Source of the DNA: Parietaria judaica
Lineage: Eukaryota; Streptophyta; Magnoliopsida; Rosales; Urticaceae
DNA length: 64,000 nt
Direction: 5' to 3'
NCBI GenBank assembly: GCA_954871525.1
Contig: OX940871.1
Coordinates: 17,080,532-17,144,531, forward strand
The notes under the pieces: model-generated
The model's input: only the letters and a program-made list of their open reading frames with translations
What the model was told of the DNA's origin: nothing
Databases searched by the model: none
Shown here: piece by piece, positions 45,207-55,260 of the stretch
Layout: each line of letters opens with the position of its first letter
How positions within the stretch are numbered: position 1 is the stretch's first letter
Program-made: the position numbers and the translations under genes

Positions 45207-48200
45207 TAATCCTGCAAATGTGGGAGGGCACGGATATCCGTGCCCTCTATTTTTTATTTTTATTTTTGTCGGAGTCGGATTAATCCGAGTCCGGATTTTC
45301 TCGGACCCGGATTAATCCGACTCCGTGTTTTTTTTTATATGTTTTTTTTAAAATTGCATTTTAGTCCTTTTATTTAAAAAAAATGTTGTACAAAGCCTTT
45401 TAGAGTTCTTGTACACGGGTTTAGAGTTCGAAATTCAAATTATAGTTTACTGTTTTTACGGTTTTGAGATTCAAATTTCAAATTTCAAGTAGGATATAAA
45501 CATAGAGATGTATAAATAACGGGCCTCGTTAAAACCTCTCCAAGTCCCCCAAAAGGGTGCGGCTCGGGCGAAGAAAGAGCGCCCTAAGGTTTTTATTTAT
45601 ATTATAAAATAAAGCAAATACAAATGTCATAAAATTACAAAGTACAAACCGATTACTCCGGGTTTGCCACATTAAGCTCGTTGAAATAGTCTAACAACTC
45701 GTTGTCTACCATTTGATTATCTTGCGTTCGCTTTTCGGCCAAAATCCAATCCTTGGAAAGCATAAGGATTTCGACCAAAAACGCCTTCGTTGACTTGCGT
45801 CGAGCCTCCAATAGGCGTCCCGCCAATGAGAAAGCCGCTTCCGATGACACCGTGGAGACCGGAACGGTGAGGATGTCGCGAGCCACCAATGATAAAACCG
45901 GGTACTCAAGACGATTTACGCACCACCATTCAAGTATGTCGAGGCCTTCGTCGGGACACGGTGCCGGTGGAAGGTTGCAAAAGACGTCGTACTCGTTGAT
46001 TCTTCGGCGGTTTTCTCTTCGGGGACGACGACCTCCGGAACTCCCGCTATGTTGTGACGTTGACGCCGGACTTGAAACCGTTGATGATCCTCCGTGCCTG
46101 CCGGTATGAGTTAGGTTGTAAAACACCCGATGAGTCGAAACATAGGGCGCTCCGGGTGCGTTGCTCGGGGGCGGCGTCGGGACGTGTTCCGTGTCTCCTT
46201 CTTGCTCCATGTCGTCGTAATACTTCGTCTCGTACTCCTTGTAAAGAAGCCTCATCTTCAATTCCGCGTCGAGATAGTCTTCGTCAAGGTATGGATCTCC
46301 CGTCAATTGTTGCATCATAGCCAAGATCGCCTGCAATTTACCGAGCTTTAGTGTAGGATCTATGATAATAGCCGCGCAAAACAAAAATGGAATATGTTTC
46401 CAATAAACCCTAAATTTTTCAATCATCGGTGTCAAAACATTTGCAAATAAAGGGTTTTGTTTTGCTTTATCAAAATGAACAATAATATCAAAAATGCAAG
46501 CTAAAGCTAAATGAGATGTGGGTTTGTAAACATGAGATAAAGTAACGGTAATAGTGTAAAAAAGGGATAGAAAAGCCTGGAATTGGATAGCCATCATCCA
46601 ATCGGATTCGTCGAGGTAGTCGTCCACGTGTCTGAACTCTTGTCCGTTGATCCAGTTCGTCACTAGCTCCTTGTACGGTATGACCGCCTCCAACATCAAG
46701 TAAGTAGAGTTTCACCGGATAGGCATATCCGGGGAGAACACTCGCTCCGCTTTGTGGTATTCCCTGCAATATGCTAACCAAGATTCCGTGCGCAAAGTAG
46801 ATGATCGTATGTACATAATGGCACTCCTAATTCTATCTATGCTCGGCGAAATAATATTTAACCCCGCTTGAACTATCAAATTGATAATATGGCATGCACA
46901 TCTTTGATGGAAATAATCGGCCCTAAAATTGTCAAGACTATCCTTTAACACATCAACGGTAATGTTGTGGGGGCTAGCATTATCTAATGTGATTGAAACT
47001 ACCCTATTGCTAAGGTTCCAAAATATCAACACATTCAATATAGCCTCGGCAATGTTAACCCCGGTATGCCTAACACGCATGGGTTTAAATCCTAAAATAC
47101 GCCTTTCTAATTTCCAATCATCGTTAATAAAATGAGCTACAACGGAAATATAATCATCGTTAGCGTGACCTTTCCAACAATCCGATGTTAAAGCAAACTT
47201 GTACGACGCTTGTTGAAATAATTTGTCTAGCTCAACTCTTTGTTCATCCTAATATTGAATTATTGTCTCTCTAGTTACATGACGCGAGACGTACCGGTAG
47301 TTTATCGGGGCGATGAATGCTAAAAACTCGTTCAAACCATCACCCTCGGAAAACGATATCGGTAAACCATCGCGTATGATAAATCTAGCGAGAGCTTTCC
47401 TATAAATGAGATCGGATAAGCGACTTACCTCCTCCACTTTCTTACGCTTTCGGCATTGCAAGGCGTGATCTCGGAGGTACGATGTGCCTTGAGTTTTTGG
47501 ATCGGCCGGCTTTATTTCTCCACAAGTTCGACATTTTCCAAATCTTTCCTCCTTTCCTGTAGTAGGATTAAGAATATAAAGTGGGAAAAAGTCATTTCGC
47601 CATACCGGAGATGTTAGGTTCTTCCTCTTCCTCGGTTTTGGCGGTGGCGGGTTTGCCGGCGGCGGAATAGGAGGCCGACTAGAACCACGAGGCCGACCAC
47701 GAGCTCGGACCGGCGGCGGCGGTGGAAGAATTTCGTCCTCCTCTTCGACGTCGTCCTCCTCTTCGTCGTCGTCCTCATCGTCGTCGTCGTCGTCCCCGCC
47801 TTCAAGACCTTCGTAATTCGGATCGTCGTCTCTTCCGTCGTTCATGTTCATCGATCCCGAAACTTCTCGGTTTTGGGCATCGTACGCCTCTTGCTCGCTC
47901 GACCATTCCGGAATATTTCCTGTAGCATTTTGAAGCAAGTTAGTAAAACCACCAAATTGTTGACCATAAATTACCGGAACCATGGCATGAGGTTGAATTT
48001 GTGGCGATGGTAGACTAGAGGAACCCGGAGCATTTTGTTGGTAAACACCGCCATAATATGTATGTGTATTTGTTGTTGTTGTACCAGCGGAGTTGAATGC
48101 GAGATACTATTAACCGACCCGGTTTCGGAACCGGCCCGTCCTTTTCCTCGGCGATCATTTTGGCCTCGAGAACGGTTATCGGAACTCGACATTATAACTA

Positions 48201-48710
48201 AAATAAACTATAATATAACTAAACTATATAATATAATAGATATTATAACTAAAATAAGTGTATTAATATAACTATAAGATAAGAAAACTATAGCTTAAAA
48301 TCGGATTTTTTGAGAGCTTGGGCGAGTTGAGAGAGTAAGAGAAGAAGAGAGTGAGTTGTGTGAAAAAAATGAGGGAGAAGTGTGATTTTTATAGGGAAAT
48401 TTTGGAGAGAATCGAGTAAGTGGTGTATTAATCACCAACGGATATATTTGCAGGGTCCTTTCTGCAAAATCAGAAAGTTTTTTGGGATATGCGAAGAGAG
48501 CCGTTGCCCAACGGTCGACTCATCTGGGCCGTCCACGCGCTTCATCCAACGGCTGGAAATAAAGAGCCGTTACACGAATTTTTTTTTTTAAAATTGTCGG
48601 AGCCGGATTAATCCGGCTCCGTGTTTTGTCGGAGGCGGAGCTCCGACTCCGTAAAAAAAAATAAAAAATGGAGGGTCCGATGGATCCGACCCTCTATATT
48701 CGCAGGATTA
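45207..48710 (-). mobile_element. hAT DNA transposon 2 (3.5 kb, nearly complete)
   Basis: The ends are TAATCCTGCAAAT and ATTCGCAGGATTA (inverted), flanked by an exact 8-bp duplication GTTTTTGG (45199-45206 and 48711-48718). It sits inside the MITE, whose second copy at 53721 shows the unbroken site. Subterminal zones contain repeated palindromic GGATTAATCC and TCGGAG/CTCCGA words (45266-45325 and 48594-48655). The minus-strand transposase gene is full length. Confidence 0.95.
45653..48192 (-). pseudogene. hAT transposase gene 2, three disabling changes
   Basis: Starts at an ATG at 48192 (M-S-S-S-D-N-R-S-R-G) and reads to a stop at 45653, about 840 codons. In order: a Ser/Gly/Arg N-terminus; an acidic run (about 47810-47740); a proline-rich linker; a BED zinc finger (C-R-T-C-G ... 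L-R-D-H-A-L-Q-C); the D-C-W-K-G-H block with a catalytic Asp; R-x-N-S-T-Y-L-M-L; and the C-terminal dimerisation domain with S-S-E-A-A-F-S-L-A-G-R. Disabling changes: a frameshift near 48060, TAG at 47251-47249 where the sister element has Tyr, and TGA at 46714-46712 in place of Trp in the conserved R-W-N-S-T motif. No intron is needed, unlike in element 1. A recently inactivated, once-autonomous copy. Confidence 0.9.
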
Positions 48711-49635
48711 GTTTTTGGTTTTGGTTTCAAACAGTGTCATATTGGTTTCGCAGACCATGTTTAGTTACCAGTTGTCTATGTTTTCCGAGACCAATCTCGC
48801 AGACCACTGAAATTTTGATGAAGGAAAACAAAAAACAACTTGAAGTTGTTTTCTGTCTTTGGTCTTCAACTCAATCGTACAAAATAAATCATAATAATAA
48901 TTATTATTCTTTTATAGTATATATTATTTACAATAAGATATTAACTATGAAATTAACTCATATAATAAATTATTTAAATTATTTTTAAATATAATTACAT
49001 ATTTTAATGATATTACTATCATATTAATAAATATACTTAAATTATGTATATAAATAAATACTAACTTAATTACAATGATATAAACTCTTGACATGGAATA
49101 TAGTACTTTATATTACATTAACACGTAATTAGAGTCATGAAATATGAATAATTTTTGTATTATGGAAAATATATTCTAGATATAATATTAATATACATTA
49201 CTTTCAAATAAAACATATTTTTTTATAACATAAATTGCGTTTTATTGCATTTTTTTCCATTTAAATTTAACCATAGATTAACAAAAGACTAACCAAACAG
49301 TGTTTCAAAACTCAAACGCCCAAACTGGTTTCGTAGACTAAACTCTCAGACTGGTTTCTCAAACCGAATTACAAAACTGGTCTCGCAAATCAGTTAACCA
49401 AACGCCACCTAAGAATCAACAATTCTTTGTATTCTATCATGTCATGTCATACTTGTAAAATGTCCTTATATATATATATATTTGTAAAAAATTAAATAAT
49501 TGTTTTATTTTATTTTCCGTAAGCGGTTAAAACCATATGCATAACTCTCGGAAACCTACAAAACAATAAAACTTATCATAGGTTTCTTACAGGTTACCAG
49601 AGGCAGTTAACCCACGGTTAACATTATTTTATTTT

Positions 49636-51425
49636 GGGATAATAGCGGCATAGGTCCTCAACCTTTACTCAACTGGGGCGGCATAGCCCCTACCCCATTT
49701 AACAACGGTATAAGTATCAAAAGATGATTTCCGTCCATATTTGACTAACGGAAGTAGTCCACGTTTGCGTGGTCAGCTTCTCGTCAACGTGGACGCCACG
49801 TAATCCGACATGTCACCATACATGTCATCCTCGCGTCATCAAATTTAATGCAAAATTAATGGTGCTAGAGGGATTCAAACCATTGCCCTTGCATGTGTGG
49901 ATTTCGAGCCTCACCACCAGACCAAAGCCTTTTACTGGTTGTCTAGGGTAAAAATATGTATATATACAAACTGAATGTATTAATTCATATAGAAGAAATA
50001 TTAATTAATAAGTAGCCTATTTATTCGATTTATATGCATGGATTTCTCAACCGCGGCTTGGGTTGACTTTCTTGCACCAGGTTTGGTTCGACTTTTTTAG
50101 GTCGATTTTGGTTGACTTTTTCTTAAAGTCGTGCTCGTGTTGACTTTTTTGGGGCCGGGTGCAGTTGACTTTTTCCTTTTTTTTTTTCAATTGTAACATA
50201 TTATTACTGCTACACAACACCGTATATAGCTAGTACCTACTACATTTTACTACAGTTGTTTTTTTTATCAAATATCTAAATATTTTTATTTAATTATAAA
50301 ATTAAACTTATATTATTCTTGTGTATTTTTTAACGGACTATCATTATCTTTTGAAATTATATTTATAACTTGTACAACTGTTATATTATATTTGTTGACA
50401 TGAAAATAATGTATTTTGTTAATAATTTTTATGCATTTTTCTACGGATAAATATTTGGCTGACTTTAGAGGGCCCTAGGCGAGAAATTTTTTGAGGCCCC
50501 GAATAAAGAATATAGTAAATATTTTTTACTAAAAAATCTTTAATGCGGCATAAAATAATTGTCTTACAAGTTATAAGTAAAATTTAAATAGATAATCATA
50601 GTCAAATTTTAGAAAAATGCATAAAAATTATTAACAAATTACATTATTTTCATGTCAACTAATATAATATAACAGTTGTACAAGTTATAAATATAATTTC
50701 AAAAGATAATGATAGTCCGTTAAAAAAATACACAAGAATAATATAAGTTTAATTTTATAATTAAATAAAATATTTAGATATTTGATAAAAAATAACTGTA
50801 GTAAAAGGTAGTAGGTACTAGCTATATACGGTGTTGTGTAGCAGTAATAATATGTTACAACTGAAAAAAAAAATACAAAAGAAAGGAAAAAGTCAATTGC
50901 ACCCGGCCCCAAAAAAGTCAACACGAGCACGACTTTAAGAAAAAGTCAACCAAACTCGACCTAAAAAATTCAAACCAAACCTGGTGCAAGAAAGTCAACC
51001 CAAGCCGCGGTTGAGAAATCTATGCATATAAATCGAATAAATAGGCTACTTATTAATTAATATTTCTTCTATATGAATTAATACATTCAGTTTGTATATA
51101 TACATATTTTTACCCTAGACAACTAGTAAAAGGCTTTGGTTTGGTGGTGAGGCTCGAAATCCACACATGCAAGGGCAATGGTTCGAATCCCTCCATCACC
51201 ATTAATTTTGCATTAAATTTGATGACGCGAGGATGACATGTATGGTGACATGTCGGATAACGTGGCGTCCACGTTGACGAGAAGCTGACCACGCAAACGT
51301 GGACTACTTCCGTTAGTCAAATATGGACGGAAATCATCTTTTGATACTTATACCATTGTTAAATGGGGTTGGGGCTATGCCGCCCCAGTTGAGTAAAGGT
51401 TGAGGACTTATGCCGCTATTATCCC
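49636..51425. mobile_element. Foldback Mutator-like element, 1.79 kb
   Basis: The two ends are identical over GGGATAATAGCGGCATA in inverted orientation. The arms of about 800 bases (49636-50440 and about 50610-51425) are near-complementary around a 170-base unique centre. The flanks are TTTTATTTT (49627-49635) and TTTTATTTA (51426-51434), a 9-bp duplication with one difference, fitting MULE insertion. The arms carry repeated 'ggttgactttttt' words and a tRNA-like B box. No transposase. Copy B of repeat R lacks it. Confidence 0.9.
51137..51202 (+). other. tRNA-like segment (A-box/B-box) inside MULE arm
   Basis: GGTTCGAATCC at 51180-51190 is a perfect RNA polymerase III B box, followed by 'ctccatcacca'. 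An A-box-like 'tggtttggtgg' lies about 40 bases upstream. The cloverleaf stems do not pair well, so this is not a functional tRNA but a tRNA- or SINE-derived piece. The mirrored segment in the left arm (49871-49881) has GGTTTGAATCC on its minus strand, one C-to-T change. Confidence 0.55.
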
Positions 51426-51426
51426 T

Positions 51427-51473
<47 letters not shown>

Positions 51474-52410
51474 TTGTGTGTATACTGCTAATAATATACC
51501 AATGGACCAAGGGCAAGCCTTAATGGACCAGGCTGAAACAAGGGAACTTTGGGCCCTATTAGTAGAAGCCCTTTTATCAAATGAAATATTTGATCAGGCC
51601 TGGAATATTACCATATGTTGAATGTTTATAGTCTTTCATTAGTTTGTATTTTTCTTTTTATTACTATTATTAGTGATTGTTAATATAATATTTTGCCACT
51701 GCTTTTAACATTTAATTTTCAAAAGAGATAGTTGGTTATGCGCCTTTTTTTTCTTCTCAATATTAATAAGTGGAGTTCCTCATAAAGATAAAAATGAAAC
51801 AACAACAACCTGAATTTTTTTAGCTAAAAAAATGGAAGAATGATTTAATTTTTATATTATAATTGAGCAGAAAACTCAGCTAAATAATTTTGTGAATAGC
51901 ATATATATGAAAACTAACTCGACCCTAAAATTTGAGGTCACAAACGGATTACTGAATTTCGGACAAAAATGTCAGAATTTAAGACATCTTTATCTGAAAT
52001 TACTATCCTTTTTGTCCAAATTTTTTTAAATCATTGCCCGAAATTTTTGACATCTACTCATTTATTCTTCTAAAACTTAGTTGGATATGTGTAATTTCAA
52101 ATCTCAATTCTTTTTTAGTTTTTTTTTTTTTTTTCAACCATATGATTTGTACAATTTGGGATATTTTTTTTTCGAAGGCATCTGAAATTTAAGACTCCTT
52201 AATCTGAAAGTTTTGAAATTTGAATGAGACGGTCCAAATTTGCGACATCTTCGAACTTAGAATATCTTCTGTAGGACTGCAAAATTTGTTTGTTTGGAGG
52301 GTTTAATCTTGATTTTGAGATGTCAGAATTTAGGACATGATGATAATTTGTCCAAAATTCGTTCATAATATTATTTTACTAATTAGCAATTTTTAGAACT
52401 TGGTTGTTAC

Positions 52411-53212
52411 TAGGTGTGAAAATTATGTACTCGGTTCCTGGTTTTGTCCCGGTTTTGGTCCCGGTACCGAACCGTTTTCGGCAAAAAATCAGTTTTTTTT
52501 TTTTTTAGTATAACCTAAAAACGGACGTCCCGGTTCCGGTTTGAAAAACCAAAACCAAAACCAATTCAAAATATGAAATTCCCGGTTTTCTTGTCCCGGT
52601 TCCGGTTTTATGTCGTTTTGTTATAAGTTTGTCGTTTTTTAGCATGTCATTTCTTTTAAGCCGTTCACTATTATGTTCTTAATCTATTATTTTATTTTTT
52701 CAGCCCATTATTTTAACATGTCATTTATTTTTCAGCCATTACACGATATTTTATTTAACACGTCATTTTTTATATGTCGTTTTGTTATAAAAAATAATTT
52801 GTTTGTACTCGGTATTTACTATTTAGCATTTTAGACTCGGTTTTTTGCATTGAGATTTGAATTTGGTATTGTTAAGTTCAAGACGTGAACTCGGATCTTG
52901 CATTTGTTTATTTTGCATTTTGCTTTTGTACTCGGATTTGGTATTTTACGTTTTGGATTTAATCGGATTTGGTAATTTTCATGTTTCTATCTTGGATTTT
53001 GTCCCAGATTTGTTCCGGTTTTTTTCCCGAATTTTGGTCCTAAAAAAATCGGGATTTTAATCGGTGTCCCGGTCCCGGTTCTGATTTATATAAAAAAACA
53101 AGGACTTTTCAGAACCAAAACCAAAACCGGGACAGAAAATTGTGTCCCGATTTTTCCGGGACAGGGACAAAAAATAGTCAAATTCCTGATTCCCGGTTCT
53201 GGTTCAGCCCCA
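52411..53212. mobile_element. Non-autonomous hAT element, 802 bp
   Basis: The ends are TAGGTGTGAA and (reversed) TGGGGCTGAA. The flanks GTTGTTAC (52403-52410) and GTTGATAC (53213-53220) form an 8-bp duplication with one change. Both subterminal regions are full of CCCGGTTC/GAACCGGG-type words (52426-52615, 53040-53205). No transposase frame. Uninterrupted in copy A of repeat R, which confirms the insertion. Confidence 0.82.
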
Positions 53213-53226
53213 GTTGATACTTTATC

Positions 53227-54908
53227 CAGTGGCAAAGCCACCGGAGGAGTAGTGATCACCCCCACTTGCCGGTCCAAGTTTTCCCCCTGAGAAATTGATT
53301 TGGCCCCCTTAAAATAAAAGCCGGGACTTATTTTTCTTTAAAAACTCATAATTTCATATTTATCAGGTTATTTTTAGAATTTTCATATGTGTTTTATCGT
53401 TCTTCAGAGTATCTTTGCGTGTGTAACTTTTTTCATTGAAAATAAGTGACAAAATTCGTAAACAAATGATATATAAAATAAATTTATGCGGACGTAGAAG
53501 CATCTCTATGTTGTTAGTATTAAAGTAGAAAACAAAAAATAGTGATTCAATGTTGTGCTTATTGTTATATTGAAAACATCTTTAACTAAGTTTTCACAAG
53601 GCGAATTCATCTTTTTAAAGTGGTTTATAGAGTTTTTACTTATCATTTTTCAAATTTTCTTATCTAAATTTAGTTTGGGTTTTGGTGTTTTTTTTTTTTT
53701 GTAACTCTTTGAGTTTTTTAGGTGGCGTTTGGTTAACTGGTTTGTGAAACCAGTTTTGCAATTTGGTTTGGGAAACCAGTCTGAGAGTTTAGTCTACTAA
53801 ACTAGTTTGGGAGTTTGATTTTTGAAATACTGTTTTGGTTAGTCGTTTGTTAATTTATGGTTAAATTTAAATGAAAAAATGTAATAAAATACAATTTATG
53901 TTACCAAAAAGAGAGTATGTTTTATTTTAAAGTAATATATATTAATATTATGTCTAAAAAATATTTGCCATAATACAAAAGTTATTCATATTTCATGACT
54001 CTACTTACATGTTTAATAATGTTATATATAAAGTAGTAAATATTCCGTTTCTACATTTTATATCATTGTAATTAAGTTAGTATTTAATAATATACATAAT
54101 TTAAGTAAATTTGTTAATATGATAGTAATATCATTAGAATATATAATTATATATAAAAATGATTTTTAATAGTTTATTATATAAGTTACTTTCATAGTTA
54201 ATATCTTACTATAAATTATATAATATTGTTATATAATGATAATACATTATTATGGTTTTATTTTGTACAATTGAGTTGAAGACCAAAGAGAGAAAACAAC
54301 TTCAAGTCGTTTTTTTGTTTTTCTTCATTTAAATTTCAGTGGTCTGCAAAACCGGTCTCTAAAAACAGAGACAATTGGTAACCAAACGTGGTCTGCGCAA
54401 CCAATATGACACTGTTTGAAACCAAAACCAGAAGCTAGTCTCGGAGACTATAACCAAACGCCACCTTAGAGATTTAAAGCTGGTATTCCTCTTCTAACCA
54501 GCTCTCACGGAGTACATGGCTTATCTATGTCTAAACTGGTTTTAATGTGGTTAATAGTTTCATAAAATTTTGAAAAAATAAAAGAAAACATCTAGTTTTT
54601 AATTGTTCTTTTAAAAATTCTTATACTTGTTTATTAATTTTTATTACTTACATGTATTAATAATGCACTGTATGAACTCTAGTCAAAGACTTTGAAATTT
54701 ATTTTTGTTATCCTTATCTAATTATAATAATATAAACTATTTTTAACATTTGTGATCGATCAAATTGTATTACTAGAGGACCTTAAATTTTAGTTTTGCC
54801 CATGTCTTTTATTTTAAGGCCGGCCCTAATGACGACAACCCTCCGAAAGGACGCCTAGATATTATTTTCCGTCCTTCCCTTAAAAGAGAATTCTTGGCTT
54901 TGCCCCTG
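53227..54908. mobile_element. Non-autonomous hAT element, 1.68 kb, holding a MITE
   Basis: The ends are CAGTGGCAAAGCCA and (reversed) CAGGGGCAAAGCCA. The flanks ACTTTATC (53219-53226) and ATTTTATC (54909-54916) are an 8-bp duplication with one change. The interior is AT-rich without transposase, and the MITE at 53721-54465 is nested inside. The element stands only six bases from the duplication of its 802-bp hAT neighbour. Confidence 0.85.
53721..54465. mobile_element. Tourist-like MITE, copy 2 (745 bp)
   Basis: The ends GGTGGCGTTTGGTTA and TAACCAAACGCCACC carry a TTA duplication on both sides (53718-53720 and 54466-54468). It is unbroken and matches the two halves of the copy at 45169-49409 in inverted orientation, showing where the 3.5-kb hAT entered. 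No coding frame. Confidence 0.92.
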
Positions 54909-55260
54909 ATTTTATCATAATTTGTAAAAAAAATCATTGATTGTTCTCTTTTATTTTCCACAAGCGGTTAAACCAAAGGTATAACTCCCGAGATAACTAC
55001 AAACAGTAATGCGTATTAACCCACGATTTTTTTTTTTTTTTTAGGAGATTATTATTATTGTTATTGTTATTGTTATTGTTATGTGAGTGTATACTGCTAT
55101 ATTATACCAATAAAGCAAGGGCTTAGGGCAAGCCTTGATGGACCAGGCTGAACCAACGAAACTTTGGGCCCTAATAGTAGAAGCCTTTTTATCAAATGAA
55201 ATATCTGATCAGGCTTGGAATACACTATATGTTGAATGTTGAATGTTGATAGTCTTTCAT

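Larger units (their letters stand above)
45169..49409. mobile_element. Tourist-like (PIF/Harbinger) MITE, copy 1, split by hAT
   Basis: The ends are GGTGGCGTTTGGTTA and TAACCAAACGCCACC with a 3-bp duplication TAA on each side (45166-45168 and 49410-49412), as in PIF/Harbinger-type MITEs. Outside the inserted hAT (45207-48710 plus one 8-bp duplication) the element is about 729 bases and matches the copy at 53721-54465 in the opposite orientation. No coding capacity of its own. Confidence 0.88.
43153..49480 (-). mobile_element. Helitron (non-autonomous) with nested MITE and hAT
   Basis: The minus-strand 3' end shows the Helitron signature: a GC hairpin (CACCGCGC, loop 3, GCGCGGTG; 43182-43164), seven bases, then CTAG at 43156-43153, followed by a T. 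The other limit is set by repeat R copy B, which reads straight across: bases up to 43152 ('ttttatcaataa') continue in copy B directly into 'tttgtaaaa', which in this copy resumes at 49481. The insertion therefore lies between A and T without target duplication, as Helitrons do. Its 5' end would read TATATATATATATAAGG, less canonical than TCTMTAYTA. Without the nested 4.24-kb insert it is about 2.1 kb and encodes no Rep/helicase. The near-tandem segment with 'ttatgcaaacaatatttgaaaaa' at 44151 and 44231 lies inside. Confidence 0.75.
42664..51650 (+). repeat. Repeat R, copy A, split by Helitron and foldback MULE
   Basis: Copy A is made of 42664-43152, 49481-49635 and 51426-51650, which align in order with copy B (51920-52410, 53213-53226, 54909-55260). 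The two copies share 'tttgaggtcacaaac', 'tttatca(a)taatttgtaaaa' across the first insertion site, 'aagcggttaaa' and 'ttgggcccta'. Removing the inserted elements gives about 0.87 kb in each. No coding frame or terminal signals were recognised, so its own nature is unknown. Confidence 0.75.
51920..55260 (+). repeat. Repeat R, copy B, split by two small hAT elements
   Basis: Consists of 51920-52410, 53213-53226 and 54909-55260. It lies in the same orientation as copy A and only about 270 bases after it. It lacks the Helitron and foldback MULE of copy A, and so provides their empty sites. Confidence 0.75.

Noticed and set aside
45169..49409. Treating the whole 4.2-kb interval as one autonomous Harbinger element
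   Set aside because: The transposase inside is hAT-type and has its own 8-bp duplication and ends; the outer ends belong to a MITE with a second, unbroken copy at 53721.
51137..51202. Functional tRNA gene
   Set aside because: B box is perfect, but acceptor and T stems do not pair and no anticodon arm can be drawn.
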